From contig WPIO01000122.1 of NCBI GenBank assembly GCA_009760855.2, positions 1,143,501 to 1,207,500 on the forward strand: a DNA stretch of 64,000 nt. The letters are read 5' to 3'. The notes beneath the pieces were generated by a model. That model did not search any database and was not told the origin of the DNA. It worked only from the letters and a program-made list of their open reading frames with translations. Numbering within the stretch: position 1 is the stretch's first letter; every line of letters starts with the position of its first letter. The DNA is from Cristatella mucedo. Lineage: Eukaryota > Bryozoa > Phylactolaemata > Cristatellidae. A program made the position numbers and the translations under genes. Of the stretch, positions 36,017 through 50,300 are shown piece after piece.

Positions 36017-39000
36017 AGACATTTAAGTAAAGTAGACAGAAGTAAAGAGAGAACAAAGAGAAAGCAGCATTTATGGAGAGAAATAGACTGACCTAGAAAG
36101 ACAGAAAAGGAGTGAGATATATGCAGACGGATGAAGAAATAAAGATAGAGAGACAGTATGTAAGGTTTAGAGAGCAGATAGGGGAAGAGAGAGAGGGAGA
36201 GAGCAGAGAGTTACATGGCACAGCCAAAGTAGCCTACAAAAGTAGTAGCAATGCATATATCATATGATGGAACCCATAGTTCAGGCTCGACTGACCAAGG
36301 GCATTACAAATATGCAAGCTGCATCACGAGTATCGCTTTTCCAATCAAGCTTGCGTTCAAAAGGCACAGCGATTATGAAAATATGCTACGCTGAAAAGCC
36401 TTCCTCAAGACTTTACCTAAATCTGCCATATGATTACAACTACAAAAGTACTGTTGTCCACAAGAAAACATGCCCGTGACCAGAACCGAGTAAGTACCGT
36501 CCCCAGAGAGTCTTGTGGAGGTGTAGCCTGTCGTTTTCCAATTTCTTTGTCAGCTGTATAGAAAAATTAGACAGTAAATCTCAAGGTTTACATGTTTGGA
36601 GTCTTTAAGCTCTGTTTCTTGCTCTTCCTTAATGTCCACCTTCAAGATTGCAATTACTCTCCTGATCATATCACCCAGTCAAATACTACTACTAGCTCTA
36701 CAGTCGCGTGCCCCTAGATCTCCTTCATAAATGCCTTGATATGCTAATGCTCTGCATAACTAAAAGTTAAAATTAAAACATTCAGATAAAGAAAGCAAAA
36801 TCTTTTTGTATGTCTGAATATGCGGACAAGAAGAAAGTCAACGAGTTAGTAACAATACACTTGGTGCCAGCAAGCTGACCACAAATTGGACAATTTACAT
36901 GGACTAACCAAGTACTGCCAGGAAAGGAACGTCAAGACAGGTGATATATCAGGATGACAGTCTAAATCGGCTTTAGGTAAGGGGTAAAAAGCCCACTTCC
37001 ATGCCCCCTACTTCACTGCCCTGGTCGTGAGTTCGAATCATGCTGCCAGCTATCTTATAGGGTTACAGCAGAGGGGTGCCATAGCAGTCAGAATAGGTCA
37101 GAGGGTAGCCTTGGAAGGTCGCTCCTTGCCAGAGAGGGTAACAGCACTAAGGTAGCTTTCGGCAAGCTTCGGCATTTTGCAGCTCGACATGTGTTACGGC
37201 AGAAAGACTATTTCAACTGAGCTTCCATGTTTTCTACCTATCGCAATTCCCACTAAGGCTACTCGAAGCAGTAGTACGAGATAAGTCAAACTTCTAAGAA
37301 TATATTTTACTTTACAACTGGCAAATAATTCCTGCTGGGTTTAACAAATTACTCCACTGGGTAAGCAGTTGGAATGTAAAACGACTTCCTTAGGAATGCT
37401 TGGTAGAGTCTGTCAGCGAGTTCTGCTGTATCGGTCAGCTTATTTTATAATAATTGATCCTAAATAAGTAATCTTGAGTGCTTGCCGTCTTGCCTAAGCC
37501 ATAGGCAACATGCTACAACGGTCTGGGTCTCAATTCAGTGGGATAATTTAGAGAGTAAATGTCAATAGCTAAGGTCATTCAGTAAGCCTCTGAAAGACTT
37601 ACGACATGGATCAATAGACTGCATTTGTCTTTCTATAATTAATACTCGCATGCCGATGTAATCGCCAAGCTCGTTCGAAGCGATCACCTTGATGCAATGA
37701 CACACAACCATACTTGAGAATTGTAACCAACTACCCTTCCAGCAAGTCCACTTCTCCCAGCTGCCACACACCTTTTTTTTCGGCATTTGTGCTTGGATGG
37801 CAACAAATATATCTGGTTTATTGACAATGAAAACAAGTTTATAATTTGCGGCAAGGCAATTGTCATTCAAAAAACCAGATTCCTAGCAGTCCAAACGAGT
37901 CAATCAGCATATCTCCTATAGTCTCTGGAGGAAGTTTAGTCGCCCTCCTTAAAAATAACTTGCAACTAGCTCAGAAACTTCACAGTCGTCTCTGCTTGCT
38001 TTCAGCTACGCAAAGCAGCACAGATACTGGCTGGATTAGATGATGGCATCACATCTACGTGGATTCCTACATTCATAAAACCTTAAGTATACTTCTGTAA
38101 CTCGTTGCCATTGGGGTATTCTGTATTGTGCATTTACTTTAGCCAGTAAATTGCCACATCACACCACTTCACAGAAGTCTGTCTTTGCAACCAACCTAAC
38201 AGGATACGGACTTCAAGAATCGGTCACTAAAATATATGTAACCCAATTTGATGGCGCCTTAAGAGAGCTTAACCTCTATTCAGGCGCTTCACATATGCCA
38301 CGGGCTCCAGCTCAAAACCTCGGTCAGACTTTAGTCGGGGCAAGCAAATTAACAACTGGGCCCAACCAGCTTACTAGCCTTTAGGTCTTCTACTCTCTGG
38401 ATAATTAATCTAAAATAGTTTTACATTAGGCCTTCGTAACACTAAACTCACTATTCTGACTCTGATCGATTGGCTGTACCCCTAATTAACTTCAAATCCC
38501 GTGGAGATCATGTTTTCACTAATTGTTATCAAAAAGCAGGAAATTCATTGCCGACTGGCTGCACGTCATTTGCTGATTTAAAGACTTTCAGTAAGAAGTT
38601 GAAAATTTACCAGCTGTTCACAGCCTATACTACAACCAAGAGACTTGTGCTGTTAAGGCTGTGTGCTAAAAAAAATGTGCTAACGGTACTAACTTGAGAA
38701 ATGTGCAGTGCGGGATGTAGTGACCTTGTGAGTTCTTTTTTCTGGAGTACTTTTCGAGTACTTACATGCATGTGGTATCCAGGAAAATTTAATGGGCAAG
38801 GAAGAGACTGAGTTCCCATGGAGCTTTCTGAAGCATAACAATGATAAGATTCATATAGCAGCTAGTAGCAAACCTAGCGTTGCCCATAAATTGAAAGACC
38901 ACACCCTTAAGATTATTTCAGGTAGCATAACTCCGGTGATATCTACCCTTAACCTAGCCGTGCCACTCCAAAATAACTTGTCGCTAGATGAGAGCATTTT

Positions 39001-41138
39001 ATCCATTGTCGAGTCGAACTACCTTAAGCTAAGGGACGTCACTAACATGACAGAAATACTAGCTGATTTAATAGTTTCTTTTTGGATAGAGGCAGACGTG
39101 CCTGAAGGCTATCACACTGCTTGCAGCAGCCTTTCGGTTTGCACAAGAGTACAACAACCAAATTAGCTTAACGGGCTCTAAACATCCCATGAGTCCTTAA
39201 TCGTCTGCAACTGATTTAAAATTCAGCAGCTCGGCCGGCCTGTCGTCAGAATTAGAGCAACCACACTGCATCGCTTTTGTCTTAGCCTAAACTATTCTGC
39301 ATCGACTCGATTTAAAGATCCTCAATCTGGCATACTGGTGACTTCACTGACTTGCACCGGCCTACCTATCAGATCAGTGTGCTTTTTAGTTGTGGTCTTG
39401 CACTATCTGCTGGGAGCCATGTAGTCATCTCGGTTTTCAGACATTCCCTCTCCCCCCCCCCCCCCTGGACCCTAGGAAATTTCCCACTCCTTGGACATTT
39501 GCACCCCCCTGCGGTAGGACATCTCCTCCCTATGTTAATGAATGTGTAACTAAGAATACGGATATGTACAATCGTCCCTTGTTTATAGTGGTTAATCGGT
39601 TCCAGACTCTACCGTGATAGGGGAATTTCTACAAAGTACGATTCTTTATTTATAATTAGAATATTTTGTAGCTAGAGCATAGAAAAACCTGTTCACGACC
39701 CTCTAATTCGGTTTAATATCATTAAAGCCATCTGGACATGCAATAACACCCTTTCAATCACCATTATACGCATATTACCAAATATATCAGATAAAGTGAG
39801 GGATACTAAGTGTATTTAGGTTCTTTTCGTGCATGAATATGAAAGCCATTGCTATTGTTAACAAGGAATAGCATATAAAAAAACACGGAAAATAAGAAGC
39901 TGATAATATAGAACGATTCAAATTTCTAAGAATGGCAGAGTAATTACCTCCATAAACGATGGTAAAATAGCAAAGCATTAAAAAGGTTACAGCCAACTAC
40001 TACATAATAATTGATACCCCAGAGATGTAAAGCTGAAACAACCAGCGCCTTCCTTCAGGATAGCTGCATAGCTGCAGTGCTATTTTACTAACCATTCAAT
40101 CTGTTTCCTTTGCAGCAAATGTAAAGCGCCTAGAGAGAGATTGAGTTCTCTGAGGACGCTTTTTCAAGTATTATTATTAATATTTTCAGAGGAATCTGCT
40201 GATGCAAAGCAAAACTGGAACTGACCTGACTTGGAGGCATGTCGTGCAGCAACACAATACAGCCAGCCTGGCACGTGTAAACCATTTGCCAGAAGTCGCT
40301 TAAAGTGTCAGGCAGTGGCAGCTGGGTAGCAATGAATTCTTTGTCTGAGTAGCATCCCTAGATATAAACGAGTCTCTTTTTAGCCAGGTGGCTATAGACT
40401 TCAGCAATCTTAGCAATTATAAATTCGCAACAGCAGTATGCTGCCACCGGTGTATGGGTACCACTATCATATGCAATCCAGCAACCAGACAGAAAAGCCA
40501 TTGACAAATAATGATACCTACATGACTTAAGAAATGGTACGTGACAAGCATGTGACCATTATTGCTGAACAAAAACAAGGGTCCCAAATTAAATCACCAA
40601 GCTCGAATAGACTTCACAGATGTAAGCAGTGGATAGACACGACTTGAAGCTATGCCCATAATTTTTAAGGAGCAAAATAAGGCATGCCTAACAATCGTTC
40701 AAGATTTTGAGAGCAAAACTTTGTTCAAATGCACAACGACTCACAAGAGCGATAACAATAAACAGTATAAGACGAAGAGGAGCAGATTCTAATAATCGCT
40801 TAAATGCACTACACCTCAGGCAAACCACTTACGTTGCAATACACAGCATTTATGTATGGAGATTGAGTTGCCCCGGCAGATCCAGACACAATCGTTCGCT
40901 TCGAGTCGCCTACAACAGCATGCAGCAACTGGTGCGACTGAGCAAAAAGCCGGATTCACGACAGGGTTCGCCACGAAATGCATTGACAATTTATGTCAGC
41001 ATCACGGCACAAGGACCTCCAATCTGTGAGGATTGACAACCAGCGATGCAAACCTGCTGTTACCGGTTGAAATAATAGCAGTGAACCATTCCAACATATA
41101 CTGGTGTGCATGAAGTAATCAGACAGTAAAGCAATATG

Positions 41139-41211
<73 letters not shown>

Positions 41212-41243
41212 TGCTTTACTGTCTGATTACTTCATGCACACCA

Positions 41244-41310
<67 letters not shown>

Positions 41311-44300
41311 CACATACAATTCATGCATAACGCAGGCTAAGAAATCGATGTATGCTTGCAGCCTGTCTATTTTTCTACCCTGCTCAAAGTACTTTTCGCT
41401 GATACATTGTTGGCCTAATGGAATTTACCAAGCAGGAAATGCAGACAACAACCAGGACAGATCACCAAGTGGCGAGAAATTGTAGAAACGTCAGCTCGAT
41501 GAGTGCAGCGAATGTGCTGAGTAAAGAACAGTTTGCTGACAGACCAAGTGTCTCTTGGAGCTGATATTTACCCACGTGGCACTACTTGTGCCTGATAATG
41601 GCCAGGAAGCTTGAACCGCAAGTGCTCTTAAGTGTTCAGGCAGACACACCCCCACAAAAACGCATACACGGAACTAAAGGCATACCGGCATAGATGCATG
41701 CAGGCCTGTGGGTCAAGGTAGCTCGCAATTCTGCATACATGCATCAGCTGAAAAAATGTGTCACAGGCAAACACCGGCCTGGGCTACAGCTGAACTTTTC
41801 AATGGCCTCTTTACTAGCTTTCAGTTGGTATTGACACAGAAAAATCTTCACCTGCAAAAGGCAGATGAAACATGCACTTACGAGATATGAAGTCAGCCAG
41901 CTCAAATGGCATGGCATCAATGCTCTTAAACCTACGTTACCTAAAATAAATACAAGCCTCGAACTGGGTAATATTATTCCTCTTCTTCGTATTATTTCTT
42001 TTATACATTTGTACAGTACCCTCAGACAACACAATCTCTTTATAGGCTATTTACAGATGCTGCAAAGGAAGCATAATCGATAGTATAGTCTCACTATTGT
42101 AACTACAACTCTCAGCAATAAAGACTTGGTGCAGCTGATTCACTAAATAGGCCACTCGTGATGCATCAGGCGAGGCAGTAGAAAAGTAGAACTCTAGCTC
42201 CACATCAGTCTATCGTTGACCACTGCAGTAGTCGTGGGCTAAGAAGCTGGACAGGATTATGTTTACCCATAACTGCAAAACCAAAACTCAGCGCCTCACA
42301 TTCCACTGAAAATACACTATCTATACAACCAGTGAAGGCATCAGGACAAACAACTTGGCCACTCACTTGCAAGAATCTCTCTGTCTCGATTTCGCACAAC
42401 ATTCTCCTCAAGAAGCGCAATGGAAAAGTCACCGTTGTTTGCTGAAATCCTGCAACCCTGAAGTACCTACAAAACAAGAGATGCTAAATGGTTAAAAACA
42501 ACTAGAGCATATTACTAACAATCGCTACTGTTACCACTAAATGATATGCTCTCAAACTGTTTGGCCACTAGGTCATTACGAAATTAATGATGAATCCTTA
42601 AGAAATAAAGGTGGGTGACTGTGGTGAGGGCAATGCAGGGGAGGAGGCTCAAGGAGGGTTAACATATCCAGAAAAACCATCGGTCTAGCAGACAGAGTGC
42701 TGGCTTGGTTTAATTCGCACTTGCCTGATAGTTTTCAATCCGAGTCGTGTAGGGGTCAGGTCTCACACACGAGATGGGTCACCTGTGAAGTCCCTCAAGG
42801 GTTCCTCCTCAGTCCCTTAATGTTCTCCATTTTTACACAGCTTCTGTGTAAAGCGGATAGGGCCCATGGAATAGGATATTACTTTTATGCTGACGGTACT
42901 CAGCGTATTTGTCATTCAAACCGTCGAAATCAGCTGCAGCAACTGATACACCGAATTCTTGCCTTGCCGACATTCGATCTTGGATGTCGGAAAATTTCTT
43001 CAAACTAAATGACAGTAAAACCGAACTGCTGCTCATAGGACACCCTAAGCTTGTGGCTGGGTTAAAAGGCTCTTCTAATAGGTGATGCTGTTGCTTCGCC
43101 ATCACCACAAGCCCGAAATTTATGCTTCGTTTACGACAGCTGCCTTAATTTTAAAAGCATCATTTAGAAGACTGCTTCTACAGCTAGCCATCACGCCTGA
43201 TCCATATCTAAGATAAGGAGCTGTCTTTCATGGTGGCATGTATAAAATGTAACTGGCTCCTTAGTTCTGTCTCGGCTTGATTATTGTAATTTACTTTTGG
43301 CTGGGATACCAAAAAATGGAACCAGGCTACTACAAATGGCTAGGAATATTTTATTATGGCAAGGTTAGTTTTAAAGTCCCAGAGATTTGACCACGTGTCT
43401 CCTTTGCTAAAAGAGATGGAATGTCTGCCGGTTGATCAAAGGATATAGAGCAAAGTTCTTGTACTGACACATAGGGCCGGGCACGGCTTGGCTTCTCTAT
43501 ATACTATACCTAACTGAACTGCTGCACCAGTTTCAGCCTCATCGTGTCCTCAGGTCATACATGGACGATAAATTAGCTGTTCTATTCCTCTGCTTAAAGA
43601 CCGTTGACGATAGAAGCTTCGGCTCTGCAGGTCCTAGACTGTGGAACTCGCTTCTATGATTCTTATACAACGACAACTATTCTCCTGCTGCCGACTATGG
43701 CTCATCCTTTCCAGCGGCCCTGGGCTGCTACTTCCATGCCACTCACTACCTCAACCGGTCTCCCGACTCTGCTATGCTTCCCACTTTCTCTTTAATGGGT
43801 GAGATGAAGTCTGTTGGCTACCGAATGCATACCGAAAGCAGCTTAGGCTGTAAGTGTGCTATACAAAACTCTCCAGAGTGACACCCATGTAGTCTTTGTG
43901 GAGTTACAGATGGAGATACATCACATTAAATTATGGTATGATAAGAGCTCAGCATGGAGCAGAGAAAACTCAGATGATTTTCAGAAGAAACACACATCAG
44001 GAAGCCATCATAAGTCATTCCTCCATGGTATGGCAAATTAGGCTTCACCATGCTTATTATTATGGCTTTAATAATAAGGAATTCGTTCAACTCAGGGCAT
44101 CGCAGTGCGAGGGCATGCATCGTGGCTCAGCGCTGCACGACCTGGGAAAATCAGCAGCCTTCGCCCTATGCGGATGAGACAAGGAAGACCGAATAACAAA
44201 GAGATCGACCAGGTTTCCGTCATGGCTGAGTAATGCACCAATCAGATGCTCGCCACGTGCAGGAACTGCAGATTGTCACACGAAGAGCAGTAAAGCAGAT

Positions 44301-47300
44301 CATTTCGCATGATACATATAAGCAACATACCAATCTGCTTGTCGGAATCTAACTGCATACCCATACCTCGTACAAACCTCAAATCCTTTGGAGACCCTGC
44401 ATAAAGTTCGTATGCTCCCAAAGCCTGGAACTCACTCCCGACTTCTGTCACGCCATCCCTTGACTTGATCCCATTTAAAAAGAACTTAAAAATGCACCTA
44501 ACAAAGAGAGTGCTTAGTGGGTCCCTGTGATTTGTCCTTTAGGTGCTTATGCATGCTGACTCTGTGCATGTCACCCCTAATAATGTTATTCATGTTGTTT
44601 ATCAAACATTCTGGTTTGGTCTAGCGGTTAAGGTGCTCGCCCCGACCAAGGTCTGACCGAGGTCGTGGGCTCGAGCCCCGAGGCATATGTGAAGCGCCTG
44701 AATAGAGATTAAGTTCTCTTGGGGCACTATATAAATGAATTATTTTAATTATATGATACCACACACTACTACATCGCGTTTCCGTTGCACAAAAAGAAAG
44801 CGCCTAGAAAAAGATTAATTTATCTGAGGGCACTTTATCAAGTGAATTATTATTATTATCACTATTATGTTCATTTATGAACAATCAAAAGATATAAATG
44901 CTCATGCATTGGTCACTGACAGCTAGGTATTTGAGCACATTCGATACTACTGCTGTCCAAAAGCCCAACACTGCAGGAAATAGCAGAGAAGATGCACCCT
45001 ATAAAGTCACTCATGTCATCAATGCAGTACAGCTGCGCTCTCCAAGCCTAAGCCAACACTAGCGGGCCTAAGCCAAAGGATATGTCTTTGCAATATCTCT
45101 TATAAACCGATCTGAGCCAACGTTTCTATTACATGGACCAGCAAGCATAGTGTGCTGGAATCACGAAGCAGCAAAATCCAGTTACTAACACATACATGCA
45201 TAGCCAAAAAAAAGCCATAGACAACACTCTTTCATAATAATGATAATAATATTAATAATGCACTTGATAAAGCGCCCTCAGAGAACTCAATCTCTTCCTA
45301 GGCACTTGCCCACAAAGCACCCACAACCTGTCTAGCCGTAAATACACACATGTGACCCACTATTAAGCTCTCAACTTGAGCAGCCAATCAATTGGTCTTA
45401 CTAAAACCGGCACTACTATAATAATAACACACTAGATAAAGTGACCTCAGAGAACTCGTTTTTTTTCTAGGCGCTTGGCACTTACACTACTACATTCAGA
45501 AAGCTCACCAGAACATCATCATACTGCTGGGAAGCCGGTGGCTAACATATTTTTTTTTTAATAAGGACAGAAAATAAAAATACTTATACCAACCAGCGGT
45601 AGTAGCAGGTATTATCAGGACCAAAGCTCAACCAAGAGGAAGACCAAACTAGCTTTAAAAAAAGCTTCTTCCATAAGCAAGCCTGGCTCCGATTGCTTGA
45701 CTGTACTTACAAATTTTATTATGCTTTCCTGCTATTAGTCATGTACCATCACGCCGGTGGACCAGAAGATATCCCGATCAATCCATGAAAAAAACCACAA
45801 TTCCCACAGAAAACAGTATGGAGATACAGTTAACATAACATAGGCAGGGCGGTAGTGAAATCGATGACGGATGTGAAAGGCACATCTAGTTTCGTGTAAA
45901 ATGCGCTGTAAAATGTATGAGTAGGGTAAATACTGTGATGATTCAGGAAAACAACGAAGAGCCAGGTATTTGAAAATTTGCAACAAGATCACATATGCAA
46001 ATATACTGCAACGAGGCTAGGGTTACACTATACATACATGGCAGTTAAAGCGATGCGCATATGGATTCATTAAAAGGCCTAGGCATTAGAGAATGAGGTA
46101 GGGAAACCTTTCTTGCAAGACTCTGGGCCCACCTTATACCAAATTCACCACAACAGAAAAGGCTACACGTGGCAGGTGATGACAACAAGCAGACCGGTAT
46201 GGCTGCATTCGGTGCAGCATAAGCTACTGCACTAGCTGCACAGTTTGCATTAATTGCTTGCTTGTTCGAAGCAGGGGTGGGTTACCTGATGCCAATCTGT
46301 AGTTAGAGAATCGATCTCATGTATAAGGTCTATATATAGACATGCATTAGGGAACTCCTCCCAGACTATTGCTCATACGTCTACATTGGTTTTTCTTCCT
46401 AATTCACGAGGAAAACCATACAGGTGCTCGATGGTATTTGAAAGGTGGCAGACACAAACTAAAATAAGAACCTTTTTGGGAATTTCAGATGATGGTAGAA
46501 GACAAATGAAGAAAACTCAAAGTGCAGCACCAAATTCGGCTTAAACAACAAATAATGAGTCAGTTTATATGAGTAAGGAGCCGGATAGATATCGGCATGT
46601 CAAAAATTAAGAATCACCTGCCACAATAATATTGCTCGATGGTTCACTTCTCTTGCTGAGAGGTGCAAACCGCCTGAATGGAGATTAATTTCTATTAGGA
46701 GTTTTACAAAGAATCCATGATTATTATTATTAGTAGTGTTGTTGTCAAATCAACCCTATAACATTGGAATAATGCACAGGACCACGTGGGTGCTCAAAGT
46801 CAGACTTAAAGCTATGGCTTAGCCTTGTAATACAAGGTAGGTGTTGGTGAATGTGCAAAGTGAAGGAACATATTTATACAGGTCATCTGATCACCAATTA
46901 AACTATGACCAAGGACGAACAGCTCGCACCTGCGTCATATTTCAATAATGAAAGTGCAACTCTCTAAACGAATAAGCTTAAACTCCTGCATGTAATACTG
47001 CATTGCATACAACAGCCTAGTCAGATACCTGCTCCCAGAGCACATTTGTTATTACAAACAACTCTCTAATAATCTAGGTGAAAGCAAAAATCATTAGAGA
47101 ATTTCAGATGGCATGCATAATAACGCGATTCGGTAAATTAGTTAACATGGCAAGATCTTTAGGGTAGCATTGGGTGCTAAGTAGCTGACCTTCCATTCCT
47201 TGGCAAGGCTGTCGTTTGGCTGAGACCTCTGAGATAAATTTTTCACATACGCAGACAACAAAGATGAATCAAAGATGAACTGCAACGTCTTCATACCATA

Positions 47301-50300
47301 GAGGGTAATCTTGTGCAAAAATAGATATTGCTCCTGCAAAGATTGACCGGCGTTCATTCTTACCTAAGCCAGCCTCAACAAGCAATTACTGAGAATTTCG
47401 CAAAGTACCTCCAACTAAATCGATTCAGCTAACACTGTAATTTCCTATTACAGAAGGACACGTCTAGGGTGTGTCACTGAAATGCATCGATTGCCTACGG
47501 TCGGTGACAGTAGCATTCAGAAGCCCACTTAATAGAGCTGTACGTTAGCATGGACACCAAGTTAAAAACATTAATCAGGAAGTTATGTCTGCAGTGAAGT
47601 GCATGCATGTGATGATTGTGAGCAGCCCTGGTATGCTAGCACAAGCATTCGGTGCCACGTTAACTGCTCAAATAGCTGAAGTTTCAATGTAACACTGTTT
47701 TGTCTGAGGAGCAGCCTACAATTAAAAACCATTGAATGTCTAAATAGACGAGAGAATGGAGGGTCAATCACCTTTCTGGCGTTACAGCAGTTGATGATTG
47801 GGCTATATTAGAACTGTTTGGCATAAACGTTTCCTTAGACACTACATCCTGCTTTGGCAGTGCTCCCAAAAAGCCGGATTGAACATCCCATTGTCAGCTG
47901 ACAAGAGGTACCGCAATACACCATTATCAACCTGCTCAATTGAACCTAAGTCCGTAGGAGGTAAAGTTCCAAGGCCAATGACAAAATCCTACATAGCATA
48001 CATGGCAGACGAGCACTTTCTCTTGTTGGACAATGCACAAAGTATTGCTGTCTACTTTCATTATCCATCTTATTCGGGAAACAAGGAAGTGCATAGATTC
48101 CTTCAAACTTGGCCCTAAGCCTGCGGCAAGATATCAAAATTGGCAAGCCTGTATGACTGTTGCATTTTTTTCTAGCCACCATTTAGAACAGCTAATAACC
48201 AAAACGCAGCCACAAAACATACATCGAGACATACCGAGAGAAGGATAAGAAATTAAAGCTTAAGAAGCTATTGACTATAACCACACATGGTATGTCTGAG
48301 GACGTCGAGGAACAAAAACAACGATAAATGCATGCAAGCAAATATAAATACATTTTGAATTCATTCGAAAAATCCATCGAATACACTTAAACGGCAATAC
48401 GCTTACAAATAACTGCAATCGATATACTGCTAATGAGCTTCCATTTCCACGATAAACAAGGCACAACTGCGGTTTTGACCCTATATTATACCTAATTGCT
48501 TTACGAGTTCACCAACCGATTTTCATGCAATTATCATTTTCAAGCAATCGCCTTCAATAGTGAGGCGAAGAGCATTTTTTAGGCCATGGCGAGAACGCCC
48601 ATGTGCAAGCAGATATAATACAACGGCTAAACCCAAAGCTCTACTCTGTATTAAGTGTAATCAAAACCGCAATTTCGAGATCTATAGTGTGCAAATGGCA
48701 GTAGTATCGTAGTGTTTCGGTGTATCTCTGCTAATCGCGGGACCCAGTTTGAATTGTGTTGCTAAAAAGGAGGCCGGGTTCTGCCTAGGCAATGCTGGTC
48801 CGTGTCATCCTGAGCTTTAATCCATTAATCGTGAAAGAGATCAGTGGCAATCTGCTGCTGTAAGAGGTGTGGCTTAGCTGCTGTTATCAAATGGTCTAAG
48901 AATGGCCATGGGCTTCCTGCCGAAACTCAATATCAACTAACCGAACAATGCCAACCAGGATGGCCAAGATAATAATAGTAATAGCATTAATAATAATAAT
49001 ACGTTTTTTTCAAGCATCCTCGGATAAATCCATCTCTTTCTAGGCACTTTACATTTGCTGAGGTGGGCAACGGTAGAAGTATGTAAGTGTCGACCTCGTA
49101 CACAACCCACCGAACGCTTTGTAAAATCTTGGTCTGGCTAGCAAGAAGTGAGCTCAACTCCTAGTGATACTTCAGCTGCTATCGGCCACTGATCAGAACC
49201 AACCTTTTAAGTAACGAGTGTCTCTTTTTGCAGAAGTTTCAAGGAGCCGCTAAGTCAAATGCTGCCTAGTAAAATGGCAAGCTCACCCAAACTGGAAAAG
49301 TGGGCAAAGCTACCATCCAGCATTGGCTACCAAATGCATCCGGAAAGCTGCTCTAAATAAGGCCTTGAATGCACAGAGTCCTTTCCCACTAGAGCAGCCT
49401 CCAGATGACAGCCGATCTGTCGATTTCTGGACCTAGAGTGGCCGATTTCAAGAGAACAACTATTACGAGCAGGCACTGAAAAATGACTTAGTCTGAGACA
49501 AAGAGCCGTCCAGATAAATGTGCATCTAGTGCCCAAAGGCACTTGCAATAACAACACGTTGAGTGGCATGCGATAGCAACCACATCAATTGCTGTACTAA
49601 TTGAAATATTGGCTGGTTTTGGCAGCCTCTTTTGTACAGCGGCAGAAGAACCTTTACGGCTATCACCACAGCTTGCAGCTGCCATAAAGGATCGCCCACC
49701 ACAGGATTCAAGCCCACGACCTCAGGAGCGAGGTCGTGAAAAGCAACCTTACCTAGTGTGCCTTCATTGCTCATCGCTGATACAGACCAGAGCAACAAGC
49801 AGCGATTAATTTCCCGGAATGTATAGCTTGCCAGAAACTGTAAAACCTCGTTCGACGATATCTGTTGTTTAATGACAGGCAACTCTATGCTGTCTGCTCT
49901 AGAAAATCCCATCAGGCATCACAGATAGTTGGTCATTGACCCCCTCAAGCGGGCTCACAGAATATGCCCTACTTTAACTCGATCAGCACCTCATGTGTCT
50001 GTCGAATTGAAATTATTATTGCATGCTAGAATTTTTCATTACTTGCGAATCTTGCCCCAGCTAAAAATCGAGGATCTGCCATTGGCTGCAACACTGGTAG
50101 GAAATCCCACTACCATTTAGCCCAGGTGACTGGGTAAGGTACTACCAACCAACAATGTGACACGATAACGACTGAAGATTAGAGCTGCTGCTAGATCAAG
50201 AATGTCAGTTTTACAGAAGTTCCTTTAATTTGCATCCCAGACCTTAGTTTGAACCATTTGCATTCTCTGGTCTCGTAGAGCAACAAGGCAGCTGTCCACG

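Noticed and set aside
35814-36056. ORFs of alternating Ile-Tyr
   Set aside because: Translation of the (TA)n repeat, not a protein. Same for 41,136-41,485.
37562-37870. Minus ORF with a PTP-like feel ([23 protein letters not shown])
   Set aside because: It would fit a D2 strand segment, but its entry and exit phases do not match neighbouring exons, and exon 12 (35,633-35,785) supplies the canonical CPEYWP block in phase. Treated as chance.
39456-39468. Run of C bases as a structural or regulatory element
   Set aside because: A single homopolymer with no G-rich partner or conserved context.
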